This document shows positions 1 through 10,534 of a stretch of DNA of 64,000 bases, in pieces. The notes beneath the pieces were generated by a model that was not told where the DNA came from, searched no databases, and saw only the letters and a list, made by a program, of their open reading frames with translations. The stretch comes from Oegoconia quadripuncta (Eukaryota > Arthropoda > Insecta > Lepidoptera > Autostichidae): contig OX438744.1 of assembly GCA_949316235.1 (NCBI GenBank), positions 40,033,278 to 40,097,277 on the forward strand, in the 5' to 3' direction. Numbering within the stretch: the stretch's first letter is position 1; every line of letters begins with the position of its first letter. A program made the translations under genes and the position numbers.

Positions 1-85
1 GGTAGAATACATATTACAATTAATGGATAGATCAACGTTCACTGAGCGAAATTGATAATAAATGATTTTTACTAGCAAACCCTAG

Positions 86-397
86 TTAGATACATTTCTC
101 GCCGAAAATTAAATTTCCATCCACATCACCTGGATGAGTGGAAGTCTACCACTGTACGTTTCTCAAGAAACTTCTTACCACGTACGACCACCCTGTAGAA
201 CGGACTTCCGGCAGCGGTATTCCCGAACGAGTACGACATTGGAACCTTCAAGAAACGAGCCTACACCTTCCTCAAAGGCCGGCAACGCATCTGTGACCCT
301 TTTGGTGTTGCGGGTGTCCATGGGCGGCGGTGATTGCTTTCCATCAGGTGACCCGCATGCTCGTTTGCCGCCCTATCATACAAAAAAAAAAAAAAAA
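86..397 (+). mobile_element. LINE-A 3' end, truncated copy
   Basis: This is the 3' terminus of a non-LTR retrotransposon reverse-transcriptase ORF ([24 protein letters not shown] tail) plus a short 3' UTR and a poly(A) run. The conserved Trp codon TGG before the NGLP motif reads TAG here (near position 197), so this copy is dead. The clade is uncertain; the tail resembles Jockey/CR1-type ends. Confidence 0.85.
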
Positions 398-734
398 CCC
401 GCTCGCTTTGCTCACCACCTCGCTTCCCTTATACCCCTCCAACCTAACCAACAGATATCAGGGTGCACCGAACTCAAGTGCTCGCTTCGCTCGCACCCGC
501 CCTATAAACATTTTGTGTAGTACTTATACCTTCGTTCTATCTAAATTATTGTTATTTATTTTTAGGAGACAGCTTAGACCTGGCCCTGTGACTCGTTTTT
601 TTACCATTTTATTGCAATGAAAATTAAACTTTTGTAATTAGTTGTTAGGTAATTCGGAAGTTTAATATGGCTGACAAATAAGTATTCTGTAAAATGGAAT
701 GATTAACATATGTCAAATAAAATGTATGGCATTA
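398..734. other. No recognisable feature
   Basis: AT-rich sequence with no gene I can support. Near 400-500 there are two short stretches of the 'gctcgcttygctcrc' type, which look repeat-derived. Confidence 0.4.
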
Positions 735-920
735 AGGCCGCCCGCCCACAGCTGATAAACAGCGACCGATTTTTTTGTATTAGAAAAATGGAACGTACTG
801 ATTGCAATATTTCAACGCTCACGTCTTACTAAAAATCGGTCACAATATCGGTGATAAAAGTATTGACAAAAAAATCGGCCGATTATCGGTCCTACAAAAA
901 GTCGGTCGTGGACGGGCACA
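735..920. mobile_element. Short inverted-repeat element (MITE-like)
   Basis: The ends match as inverted repeats: GCCCGCCCACA on the left against the complement of gacgggcac on the right. A further inner pair, cgaccgatttttttgta and tacaaaaagtcggtcg, brackets a core rich in ATCGG motifs. No coding capacity. No clear target duplication. Confidence 0.55.
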
Positions 921-1600
921 CTATTGTGCGGAGAAAGGACATTTCTGTTAAGTGTTATTGCGGTGATCTAAAAAGATGTCTAGACATATACATTGATATG
1001 GATGAGATTTCCGGTTAGAGACTAAAGTACATATTTCTTTGTGGTGAAAATGAATTCATTATTATTATTGCCATCGGTTACCAAGCATAGTTGCTAGGCC
1101 TATTGTAGTAGGTACCTACTGAGTAGAGATAGATGATTCGATAAGGTCTGGCATTAGCTGGATTTCATGTCATGTGAACTATTTGTAGGTTATCTTGTGT
1201 TGTTTTATACATATATAAAACATAGGTATGTAAACGCGGGCGTACAAGCGCCTGGTACGTTGCCAGCCCGTCTCGTGGTATGGGGTTCAACCAGACAAAT
1301 GTGATAAGATAGTAGCCGGATGGCTTCTACACTAAAATAGAACAACATAAGGTGCTTCACTGTTGGGATACGAGTCCAGTTTGAGTCATAAACGTCAGTT
1401 ATGACCATGGAACTTGAAATACTACACTGGGAAGGGTAAACGTACTACATGCCCCTCACGCCGACAATTTCGGGATACAAACAGTGGGATTCTGCCGGAA
1501 TGTAACGTAACTACTCATGGGATCCTATGCAGCGTCAGTGGTAAGGTAACATAGAAGGAGGAAAGAAAGAAAAATAATTTACATTGCATGTACGTACATG
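921..1600. other. No recognisable feature
   Basis: Intergenic sequence with only short, unconvincing open frames and no repeat family I recognise. Confidence 0.35.
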
Positions 1601-2258
1601 CAGAATGGGTACACAGATAATTTGTGTAAAGAAACAGTACTTTTAGCTTTTTATTTTTATGATTGACTGGATTCGCGTTTGACCACAATCTCACCTGATG
1701 GAAAGTGACGATGTGGTCGAAGATGAAGCACGCGATCCCAGTAAATGCCTATTCACTGTGCTCTTGAAGATCCCAAGGTTGTAGGATTCAGGAAAGACTG
1801 ACGCCGGAAGGGAGTTCCATGCCTTGGATGTTCGGATGATGAATGAAGAATCGAACTTCTTAGTGCGAATTATCGGTATATTAACCATATAGGGGTGGAA
1901 TCCCTCCCCACGCCTAGTGGTCCGAAGATGGAAGGGTGACGGTGGAATAAGATTATGTAATTCCAACGCACACTCACCGAAGTGCATCCTGTAAAAGACT
2001 GAGAGACAGGCGACCTTGCGACGGTGTTCGAGGCTCTGCAATTTAGCAGTGATCGAATGGTCACCAATGAGACTTTTGGCACGTCGTTCCACAGAATCGA
2101 ATGCAGCCAGCTGGTACTTGGCTGAACCATCCCAAAGCTGACAGCAGTATTCCATGCACAAGCGAACCTGAGCCTGGGTACCCAGATAATTTGTGTACAC
2201 AGATAACATACAGAATGGGTACACAGATAATTTGTGTAAAGAAACAGTACTTCTAGCT
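1601..2258 (-). mobile_element. LINE-B 3' portion flanked by 48-bp direct repeats
   Basis: The minus strand reads a reverse-transcriptase C-terminal region of about 170 residues (QAQVRLCMEYCCQLWDGSAK, later AWNSLPASVFPES), ending near 1691. The 3' UTR carries a CCATCAGGTGAGATTGTGG motif. The insert is bounded by direct repeats at 1601-1648 and 2211-2258 that differ at one base in 48, most simply a very long target-site duplication. The copy is 5'-truncated. Confidence 0.85.
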
Positions 2259-2579
2259 GCAGACGATTGTACTAATGTATCGGTGCGTCTACTTTGACCA
2301 TTGCAGCGTTGGCAGGATTATGCCCATGGAGTAAAAACGAATATGCCGTGTATTAGCCTGTGTTCCGTGGTTCCATCTAATTGAGCTAGCAGTGTCAACG
2401 CAGGGGACCTTATGCTTAGTTATGGTCACAAGAGTTGTGATGTGGTTCCCATCTATGAAAAAATTAAATGCACTGGATATATCTGCAAAACGATGAAGTA
2501 TTGAATTTTTTCACCGTATTTAATGGCAGCAATGGGATTACATTTTAGAAGCCTACAGCTCCTTAGAAGTTGTAAATCC
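2259..2579. other. No recognisable feature
   Basis: Gap between LINE-B and the next SINE1 copy. Nothing recognised. Confidence 0.35.
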
Positions 2580-2885
2580 CAACCACGATCACACCTGATG
2601 TTAAGTGAAGATGAGGTCGAAGGTGGAAGCGTACTGACCCGGAAACCCCAACACATTTGGGGGATTGGCTATCTTATCTCTGACAACCGGAATACAACAA
2701 TGCTATTAACATTGTTGCTTGGCGGTAGATTTAGATAAGACGGTGGTAGCTAGCCAGGCGGACATTTAAAATGTTCTACAACCAACTAAACCGAGTGCTT
2801 AAACATGTACCCCGCTGGGGATGGAACCCGCGACTTCCGAATCGTAAGCCCAATGTTGTTTACATTGAGCCACGGAGGCGGTTAA
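2580..2885 (-). mobile_element. SINE1, nearly full length
   Basis: tRNA-headed SINE on the minus strand. The head at right (2820-2885) carries a box-A-like TGGCTCAATGTA and a box-B-like GGTTCCATCCCCAGC. The body contains the AATGTTAATAGCATTGTTG segment and the tail contains ACATCAGGTGTGATCG. Confidence 0.85.
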
Positions 2886-3101
2886 AAAGCTCATTTTTTC
2901 TAGCTCCGTGATTATTTTCCGCCGTTTCCAACACGCAAATCCGACAACAATTCCGTTCTCGTGTTCGCGCAGTTCCGGCGATGTAGCGTCATTTTCTGTA
3001 TTGTGATCACGTGGTACATTTATCTTCGTGAACCACTCACCACGATAATCAAACGATTGTCGGTATCGTTAATCCGTCGTTTGTCTGTCGCTCGCGACCA
3101 C
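2886..3101 (+). promoter_or_regulatory. Possible non-coding first exon (speculative)
   Basis: A CpG-richer, low-repeat stretch ends in CAG|GTATGT at 3101/3102, a good insect splice donor. It could be the 5' UTR exon of a gene on the plus strand, possibly spliced towards the acceptor-like ttttttcag before 8364 upstream of PEMT. There is no TATA box and no transcript evidence. Confidence 0.2.
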
Positions 3102-3356
3102 AGGTATGTCTTGGTTTTAGTGATTTTTTTTTAATACGCTTTAAATTAAAAAATAATTATGGACTTTAAATATTATATCATTTTAATGTTCTAGAACATT
3201 CTAGAACTGTTTTGTGAGCGCCATATTAAACGTTATGAGGAAACAGCTTTCGCCCGCAGTTTCGTCCGCCAGCTATTGTTTTATCGCAGCTTTATTATTC
3301 TTTATTGCCTTGCGTTTTGTCTTGTGTTTTTTCTTGTCTTAAAAATCTATATACGG
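3102..3356. other. No recognisable feature
   Basis: AT-rich sequence between the possible donor site and a diverged SINE1. Nothing recognised. Confidence 0.3.
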
Positions 3357-3605
3357 TTTGCCAAATGGAGACCGCGGCTTCGATTCCCTAAGGGGTACAT
3401 GTTTAGTACTGGGTTTGGTTGAAGGCGGCTCACTTTTAAATGTCCACCTGCGGACAGCTACAAAATCTGGCTTGAAGCTGTTGATAGCATTGTTTTGTTT
3501 CGGCTTTTAGAGATAAGATAGCCAGTTCTCCAAATAAGCTGGGGATTCCGAATGACTGCTATCACCTTCGGCCCCTTATTCATTTAACAAACGTAATTGA
3601 GGTCA
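3357..3605 (+). mobile_element. SINE1, diverged partial copy
   Basis: Contains a degraded box-B region (ccgcggcttcgattccctaa), the GGGGTACATGTTTAGTACT segment and the tail near 3570-3605. The order matches other SINE1 copies but identity is lower, so it is an old insertion. Confidence 0.7.
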
Positions 3606-3934
3606 ACTTACTCGTGCATATAACCTAACCTAACACTCGTATTCACTATTCATTATATTAGCTGTCATTTCTTTATCTATCATATTTCGATCTGTTACTT
3701 TTCTTCTCCCGCATTTTTAGTTTTTTAATTTGTCAAGCTTCATTTTTGGCTATATAGATTGTAATTAGTTTCTTTATTGTAATGAACATGTAACGCTGTG
3801 AAGTTTGCTAAATAAAATAAATAAATAAATACAAAACACATTACCCTCCTTTCTGGGGCAGAGGGGTTTAAATTTAAATTTTTATTACAAGTAAGAGGCT
3901 GCTGTGTGGTTTTAGTACGTAAAAAGAATATTAT
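3606..3934 (+). repeat. Possible retroposon 3' end with AATAAA-type tail
   Basis: Sequence resembling a retroposon 3' UTR ends in aaataaaataaataaataaat near 3808-3830. No coding frame. The family is not identified. Confidence 0.35.
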
Positions 3935-4061
3935 CTAAAGGCCGGCAACGCATCTGTGACCCTTTTGGTGTTGCGAGTGTCCATGGGCGGCGGTGATTGC
4001 TTTCCATCAGGTGACCCGCATGCTCGTTTGCCGCCCTCTCATATAAAAAAAAAACCCGTCT
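3935..4061 (+). mobile_element. LINE-A extreme 3' end
   Basis: Only the last coding codons and the 3' UTR (GGTGATTGCTTTCCATCAGG, then gccgccctctcatat and poly(A)) are present, a severe 5' truncation. It is followed at 4062-4150 by a piece of another repeat with the 'ctaagggactttccacca' motif, also seen near 11.8, 37.8, 39.9, 45.3 and 51.5 kb. Confidence 0.8.
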
Positions 4062-4500
4062 CGTACGTAGTGGGTGTCGTGAGCCACTAAGGGACTTTCC
4101 ACCAAAAAACATCTATGGATTTGCACGTTTTAACGGCGATGGCTCATTTCGTTCATTGGAAGAGGTAAGTTCTATGAATTCGGCTGTAAATATTTGTAAC
4201 ACCCAAACACTAATGCTAGTGATATCTCTGGCCACTGGCGACAAAGAGGGTAATGTTTAGTATCTATGTAATACTAGTTTTCCGCCAGCGACGTGGTCCG
4301 CGTGGAAGATTTTAGACGCGCCAATAATTAACACAATTATTGTGAATGCTTGTAAAGAGGGAAGAATATAATTTGTTTCCTTTGCCTCCTTATTTTTTTT
4401 TTTCATATTTAACGCTCTTGGCGCGAAAGTGTAATTTTATCATAAAATACTAATTTATTAATATTTATCGTCATTATTCGCTGCTTACACTTATTATCAC

Positions 4501-4780
4501 ACATCACCTGGACGAGTGGAAGTCTACCACTGTACGTTTCTCAAGAAACTTCCTACCACGTATGACCACCCTGTGGAACGGACTTCCTGCAGCTGTATTC
4601 CCGAACGAGTACGACATTGGAACCTTCAAGAAACGAGCCTACACCTTCCTCAAAGGCCGGCAACGCATCTGTGACCCTTTTCGTGTTGCGGGTGTCCATG
4701 GGCGGCGGTGATTGCTTTCCGTCAGGTGACCCGCATTATCGTTTGCCGCCCTCTCATATAAAATTAAAAAAAAAAAAATT
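4501..4780 (+). mobile_element. LINE-A 3' end, truncated copy
   Basis: Begins within the HHLDEWKST coding motif, continues through [20 protein letters not shown] and ends in the 3' UTR plus an A-rich tail at about 4766-4780. Confidence 0.85.
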
Positions 4781-5224
4781 GCCACGAATAACTCATAAAA
4801 TACATCACGTACTACAATTCGACGCAGCAGTGAGTATTAGACATTTACTGTCACTTGATTTTTGAAGCCCATTTGGTAAGTACCTAATTGTAATTTTTCC
4901 ATGCCCGGCCTGTTTAGATTTCATGAAAATCGGTTCAGCAAAAAAAATTGCCTATATGTTAATCCAGGTCCTAATCTGTCTACAAATCAAATTTAATCCA
5001 AATCCGTCCAACCGTTTAGACGTGAAGAGGTAACAAACATACATGCACACAAACTTTCGTATATATGTACTCGTGTAATATTTGTTGGGATTACTGAAGA
5101 AGTATTTAAAAGCTCTCGTAAGTAAAAATGTCTTTAATCCATGTATGTTACCAGTGTCAAGGCACTGGAACGGGGTCTTTATATGGGCCGCTTAAGAAAG
5201 ATCAAGGTCACGCTTGAAAAGCAA
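4781..5224. repeat. Gap with a diverged dispersed repeat
   Basis: 4905-5075 contains the phrases 'aaaatcggttcagcaaa' and 'aaatccgtccaaccgttta', typical of an old lepidopteran dispersed repeat. Nothing else recognised and no gene. Confidence 0.4.
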
Positions 5225-5563
5225 AATTTTTTTTTTATGCACGACGGGTTCGTACTTGACCTCAATCACACCTGATGTTAAGTGAAGATGAGGTCGAAGG
5301 TGGAAGCGTACTGATCCGGAAACCCCAACACATTTGGGGGACTGGCTATCTTATCTCTGACAATCAGAACACAACAATGCTATTAACATTGCTGCTTGGC
5401 TGCAGATTTAGATAAGATGGTGGTAGCTAGCCAGGCGGACATTTAAAATGCCCTACCACCAACCAAACCGAGTACTTAAACATGTACCCCGCTGGGGATC
5501 GAAACCGCGACCTCCGAATCGTAAACCCAATGTTGTTGACATTGAGCCACGGAGGCGGTTAAA
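5225..5563 (-). mobile_element. SINE1, full length
   Basis: Complete minus-strand copy with a T-run at the left (poly(A) side) and the tRNA-like head at 5490-5562. It closely matches the copies at 2580 and 43792. Confidence 0.9.
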
Positions 5564-6059
5564 TACTCCGGTATCGTGAGGTATATGAGGTCATGACGTG
5601 TCATGAAATGTCATTCTCGCGCTTGGGGCCTGCCTAGGGCACGTGCCTAGTTTGCCTTATGGATAATTCGTCTCTGGACGTTGGAGTATGTCTGATGAAA
5701 TATCAAAATACAAGTATAAAGTCAAAGTATAAGGAAAAAAGAGCAATGTAGACTATGAACTGATAATGTTATTGTGATATTACCTAATTATTATGAAATT
5801 GTGAATAAAATTTAGTCATCTCACTGTCGCAGAATTAAAGTGAGTAGCTATTTTATTAACCTATGTTTTTGTGATTATTTATCTTACTGGTCATTGGTTC
5901 AAGATGCGGTCAAGTGTGTTTTAGTATTTCGCTTGGGAGGGTTCAGAATCAGTTGACAATAGACGAAGCTATCGCGTAACAAACACAAACAATTACGCTT
6001 CCACCTTCGGCCTCATTTTAACTTAACATCAAATGTGACGTGACGTGCCATTTATAAAG
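5564..6059. other. Gap with a SINE1 tail scrap
   Basis: Mostly unrecognised sequence. 5995-6040 is a decayed piece of SINE1 tail on the plus strand. No gene seen. Confidence 0.35.
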
Positions 6060-6281
6060 ACCAAGCGTTTTAGGTCTTCGTTTCTCATGCGCACGGCTAA
6101 GGAGTGGAACGCATTGCCTCCGTCTGTGTTTCCAATCGCATATAACCCGCAGCTCTTTAAAGTCAGGTTAAATAGGCATCTTCTGGGAAAGCTCGTTCCA
6201 TCGTCGACCTTATCTTGACATTAGTCCAGATTAAGGTCAAGAGCGATCCTATTCTAATTAAAAAAAAAAAAAAAAAAAAAT
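6060..6281 (+). mobile_element. LINE 3' end related to LINE-B
   Basis: The plus strand reads a reverse-transcriptase tail (RTAKEWNALPPSVFP, then FKVRLNRHLLGKL) followed by a short UTR and a 20-base A run. It resembles LINE-B but is a separate, more diverged lineage. 6281-6325 then carries a SINE1 tail scrap. Confidence 0.7.
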
Positions 6282-6325
6282 GTGATTGAGGGCAAGTGCT
6301 AATCCGTTGTGCATTAAAAAAAATA

Positions 6326-6689
6326 ACAAATAAAACATAGTCGAATTGAGAACCTCCTTGAATGAAGAAAATCACTCTATATCTTTGATTCCGCCAATTT
6401 CTTTTGTGATTTCATACATTTTTAAGAACTTTTAAGAAACTGTAGGTACCTATATCCAGCAGATCCAGTTGAAATGCAGGTCTTGGTGGAGGAAAAATAT
6501 CTTGAATCTTGCAGAATGAATTTTATTGTGATATGGGCAGCCATACAGGTTTTTGATTATTATATAACACCTAAATGAAATATATTAGAAAGTTATTTAC
6601 ATCGAACTTAGAAAAAAAGAAAATATAAAAATAACATAATATTTACATAATATTTACATAATTACAAAAAATGTATAGCGTCTAGCCCC
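6326..6689. other. No recognisable feature
   Basis: AT-rich sequence with no supported gene or repeat. Confidence 0.35.
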
Positions 6690-6885
6690 CACCTGGGGCA
6701 TTGTCCCCAACACACTGGCTGCATTGCCCCGCTGAATTGCTAGGCTTAATCTTTGAGCGAAAAAAGAGCCCGCCCTTATATCACCTGATGCCACAATTAG
6801 CTTATCAGACACCGCCTTTACGAATTTTTTGGTGTCTGAAGACCAGGGGCCCAGAGTCTCGAAGGCAAGTGCCGCAAACTAATAT
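6690..6885 (-). mobile_element. LINE-E reverse-transcriptase C-terminal fragment
   Basis: The minus strand reads FETLGPWSSDTKKFVKAVSD, then RAGSFFAQRLSLAIQRGN and ASVLGTMP. From memory this is the end of a non-LTR polyprotein common in Lepidoptera. Related pieces lie at 12.9 and 50.8-51.0 kb. Confidence 0.7.
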
Positions 6886-7059
6886 AGTGCCGCTTTTTGA
6901 TATATTAATAAGAGAGGGATAGAAGCATGAACGTCACAGACATTCCCTCCTTGTCTTACGAGGCACGTTCGGATAGACGGAAACCTTTATTGTGTTAAAT
7001 ATGGATTAAAACTCAACAGATCCCGCATCAACACTCTTCTCACTGTAACTCCTGTGAGC

Positions 7060-7450
7060 CAGAATCAACGCTTTTTCAATAAAGTTCCTGTTGATATACA
7101 AAATCTTCCTTTCAATAAATTTAAAGATACTAAAAAACAGAAACTTATTAGGAAAGCATATTATAAAATATCAGATTATTTAGATGATAAACAATCATGG
7201 ACATAACCAGCCCGTTCGCATAACCAGGCTATTTCACAATTAATAATGAAATATTATAATATAAAATAATAATTTTTGTAATATAAAAACCTTTTTTTAA
7301 AAGAGCGACCTCTCGAGTTTCTTGCTTGTTCTTCTCAGGGGAAAATTGCCTTTTGAACAAGCAGTAGCTTTAAAAATGTAAAATCTGACTATTTTAAGTG
7401 TACCCTGTGTACCTACAAAATAAAGCATTTTTTGATTTTGATTTGATTTT
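7060..7450 (+). mobile_element. LINE-C 3' end
   Basis: Carries the last codons of a Jockey-like reverse transcriptase (VPVDIQNLPFNKFKDT, ISDYLDDKQSWT, stop at about 7206) and a 3' UTR ending in aaataaagcattttttgattttg. It is 5'-truncated. Confidence 0.85.
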
Positions 7451-7629
7451 GAGTGGTACTCGACACGGCGCCTATAACTGGAGGTAGACGGTGCCCTATC
7501 TTTTGCTACCTTGGACTCCAGACTAATTAAAGAAAGGAATGTGGTGTGTAAGTAGGAAAAGAAGTTTCCCACTTCCCCCCTCGGGAAATGGCAGTGTAGC
7601 CAATGAAATGCAAACGGCAGTATATGTAA

Positions 7630-7845
7630 TAAATATTTCGGACACTTACACCAATCATCTAAGCAAACTAAGCAAAATTTGTACTACCTATGGATGCTAG
7701 ATAAATGATAAACATACATAAATATTTACAGAAACAACCATGCCGTTTTCATCACACAAACAATTTATCCGTCACGGGATTCGAACCCGTAACCGTTGGC
7801 TTCGCTGACAAGATCACTATCCTCTACACCAACCGGTCGTCAGTG
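7630..7845 (-). mobile_element. SINE2, full length
   Basis: The minus-strand head at 7770-7845 has a tRNA-like A box (TGGTGTAGAGGATAGTG) and B box (GGTTACGGGTTCGAATCC). The body follows with 'tgtgtgatgaaaac' and the tail ends in tgtccgaaatattt. Confidence 0.85.
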
Positions 7846-7956
7846 AAAGAATGAGCGTTTTATTAGCTTTAATCGGTGAACCAAACGCCCCTTTTCGATT
7901 AGCAATAAGAATAACTTTAAAATTTAGATAACCTCCGAGAAAACAGATGATTTTAC

Positions 7957-8026
7957 CCCCGCGGGATTCGAACTCTCATCCGTTGGTTTTGCTGACAGGG
8001 TATCCACTACACCAGTCGGTCGTCAT
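7957..8026 (-). mobile_element. SINE2 head fragment
   Basis: Only the tRNA-like head remains (GATTCGAACTCTCATCCG to ACCAGTCGGTCGTC on the plus strand). It is truncated, so not a functional tRNA gene. Confidence 0.75.
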
Positions 8027-8579
8027 TTCTAATATGATAAAAGTCTATTGAACTTTACACAGGGTAGTTTCTTTTAAAGGTAAGTTATAAAAAACCTGAC
8101 ATAGGTACCTATACAAAAAAAAAGTAATGATTAAAGACACTATTTTTTCGAAAAAAAAAATCATTTTTTTTAAGTAGAGATTTCGTGAACGCAAAGAAAT
8201 TTGGCTACTGGAACGAAGTTCACGCGGATGCAGTCGCGAGTGCCCGCTAGTAAGTTTACATTATCAATATAACCATCTACGAGAAATCAATTTGACGAAA
8301 TCCACTGTTGCCAAGCTATCGCAATACGAAACTGGACACTGAACCCTAATTTACTTTTTTCAGACAACTTAATTGGCTATTCAGTCTGAGGTTATCTTGC
8401 CGGACTTTTAGCTTGATTTCAAAACAATATCGTATGATCGTTGTGTTCGTGCGATAGGTGTCTCTAAGCGGCAGTTGATTAGGAAGCTATATCAACTGGG
8501 TAGCCGTCGGCTCTTGGACAGTTGCGCTGCCTGATCAACCGAGTACGGGCTTCTAAAAAGTACCATTCAGAATTCAAAA
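8027..8579 (+). promoter_or_regulatory. Upstream region of the PEMT gene
   Basis: No repeat recognised from about 8230 to 8579. A good arthropod initiator match (TTCAGTCT) lies at 8380-8387, which would give a 5' leader of about 197 nt. The alternative is a splice acceptor, ttttttcag, ending at 8363. No TATA box seen. Either assignment is a guess without transcripts. Confidence 0.3.
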
Positions 8580-9212
8580 ATGGAAGTTGTAGGAGGAATA
8601 ATCCAGAAGACATACGAATCCGGCATAGCGTTGTTGGATTCTATAGACTTCAGCGACTCCACGTTCAAGATATCACTGTTCTTCGTTGCGTTCAATCCTA
8701 TCTTCTGGAATATCGTCTCTCGCCTCGAACACTACACGCATTTTCTGACGAAAACGACGAAGAGTGCTGAAAGAGGATGCTATGTCTTAGCTGTGACAGT
8801 CTTCAGCCTTGGAATTGTAAGGAACTATTTCTTCGAGAAAGCACTGAGCAAGCAAGCGGCTATATCTTTGTTGGAAGCTGAAATCTTCAAGAATGCAGGA
8901 ATGCTTATGATTATAATAGGGCAGATCCTTGTTGTCACCTCCATGTACAGATTGGGCATAAAAGGTACATACTGCGGTGATTACTTCGGCATCCTTATGC
9001 AGGATAGAGTGACGCAGTTTCCTTTCAACGTGTGCGCTAATCCAATGTACCGCGGTTCCACCTTGTCATTCCTGGGTTTTTCGCTTCTGAATGGAAAAGC
9101 TGCTGGTCTGCTGATCACATTCTTTGTCCATATCATCTACGAGGTGGCTTTGAAGTTCGAGGAGCCGTTCACGGTGAACATTTATGCGATAAGGGACGCG
9201 AAAAGGGCGTAA
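8580..9212 (+). CDS. PEMT: Phosphatidylethanolamine N-methyltransferase, single exon
   Basis: This 210-residue protein should methylate phosphatidylethanolamine to phosphatidylcholine with S-adenosylmethionine at the ER or mitochondria-associated membrane. Visible support: the FNPIFWN motif (38-44), the glycine-rich GIKGTYCGDYFGI block (126-138) followed by VTQFPFN, the NPMYRGS motif (154-160), and the acidic EEPF near 194-197, which in the vertebrate enzyme belongs to the SAM-binding determinants. Four hydrophobic segments lie at about 30-46, 68-84, 105-122 and 160-186, matching the four-helix topology of animal PEMT. Length is close to the usual 199-210. The start is the first in-frame Met, context CAAAAATGG. 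The frame is intact with no introns, whereas vertebrate PEMT has several, so this may be a fixed retrocopy or a lineage that lost introns. Drosophila lacks a clear PEMT. Neighbours are only repeats. Confidence 0.93.
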   Translation: MEVVGGIIQKTYESGIALLDSIDFSDSTFKISLFFVAFNPIFWNIVSRLEHYTHFLTKTTKSAERGCYVLAVTVFSLGIVRNYFFEKALSKQAAISLLEAEIFKNAGMLMIIIGQILVVTSMYRLGIKGTYCGDYFGILMQDRVTQFPFNVCANPMYRGSTLSFLGFSLLNGKAAGLLITFFVHIIYEVALKFEEPFTVNIYAIRDAKRA

Positions 9213-10534
9213 TCTTTATGATTTATTTGAGAGTATTTTTAAATAGAACGTTTGAAATTATGACCCTGAGAAAATCAGCTCAAATGTAAATGAGAGCTTG
9301 ATCACAAATCCGGGATATCTTGGCATGACAGTGCTGAAGACAGTGCCAGAAATACAACAAATCAATGATGGATGATCGCACCAATAACCACTTAGGGAGA
9401 CCATGGGCCATAAACCATATTGTGAGGCCTGTGCGGACTGATAGATCCACGAGTAAATCCTAGTGACCATCTTACAGTGTTACCAAGTCGCCCTTGCAGG
9501 CCATCGACTGGGTTTAACGACTGCCTTCACTACCGACAAACGGATAGCGAAAGCTACTTACGAATGCTTCTAACAAAAGATATCGATTTTTTACACAGAT
9601 TACTCTTGTTAGTAGACCAAGTGAGATTTAAGTGATTTTACAATTTTCGTAACTAAGGAAACTTGTAAGTTGCTTGAATAGTGAATATATTCTATATCTG
9701 AGGAGGTATATTTTATGTACAATCAGGTTCTTATGTGCATATCCAGTTCCAGCTATAAATGCCTTTGAATTTCCAAAGGGCAATAGGACTTCAATTTATT
9801 TAACTTAATTACCAAAGATTAAGCTCCCTAAAATATAAGCTGGGAAAATCTAAAATCTAAGCTAAAAATGCAATAGTTATAATGTTTCATAAATATGAAG
9901 ACTAATTTATTAATTTAATTAAATGTTAAATATTATTATTTTTAAGATGTTTAGAATATAATTAGCAAATTTTAAATGTTTTTTAATGCCCCACGCAGAA
10001 GCGACAAAAGATTGTCGAAGAGCGTTTATTCCGTCCAGCGGCGCCCTCATTGGATTAATTTATTTTTATAAACGGAATAAATCAAAGAAATCGCTCTGAC
10101 CTATCCTAAAAGCTAATTACAAGTAATAGCTTTGTAGGGGTTCCAGAATTCACGATTAAAAAAAAAAAGTGGCCGGTGTTATCAATAATTTGAAATTCAC
10201 GAAAATATCCGTATTATTTTAATTTTCTTTTAGGAGTGCAGGTCAGAGCAATAGTTATTAATTTATTTACCAAGTTTATAACTATCATTACAGATTACTC
10301 CAATGCGATAGTTAACTAATGACAATGATGTATACCAACTATATCTACCTATACTAAATAACATAGTACAAATAACGAGACTTTTTGAAATTCGCTCATA
10401 CCGCATTATGACAATATCTGTTGTGTCTGCTATCTCATTGAGTGTGTGTAGTGCTCGTGTCATTCTGATTTAAGCTGTTAACTTTCTTCCAAAAAGGGGA
10501 TAAGTCGTCCATTTTTGAATATATCTCCGATAAT
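9213..10534. other. PEMT downstream region, no gene seen
   Basis: The PEMT 3' UTR presumably starts here, but no poly(A) site is certain. 9480-9545 resembles the dispersed repeat at 41.4 and 42.4 kb. 10010-10120 holds a decayed repeat with 'tttattccgtccagcggcgcc', seen again near 25.5, 55.0, 55.9 and 59.5 kb. The rest is AT-rich and unrecognised. Confidence 0.4.

Noticed and set aside
8522..8770. 82-codon frame overlapping the PEMT start
   Set aside because: Out of frame with PEMT, and its residues show no family features; the PEMT frame is clearly the coding one.
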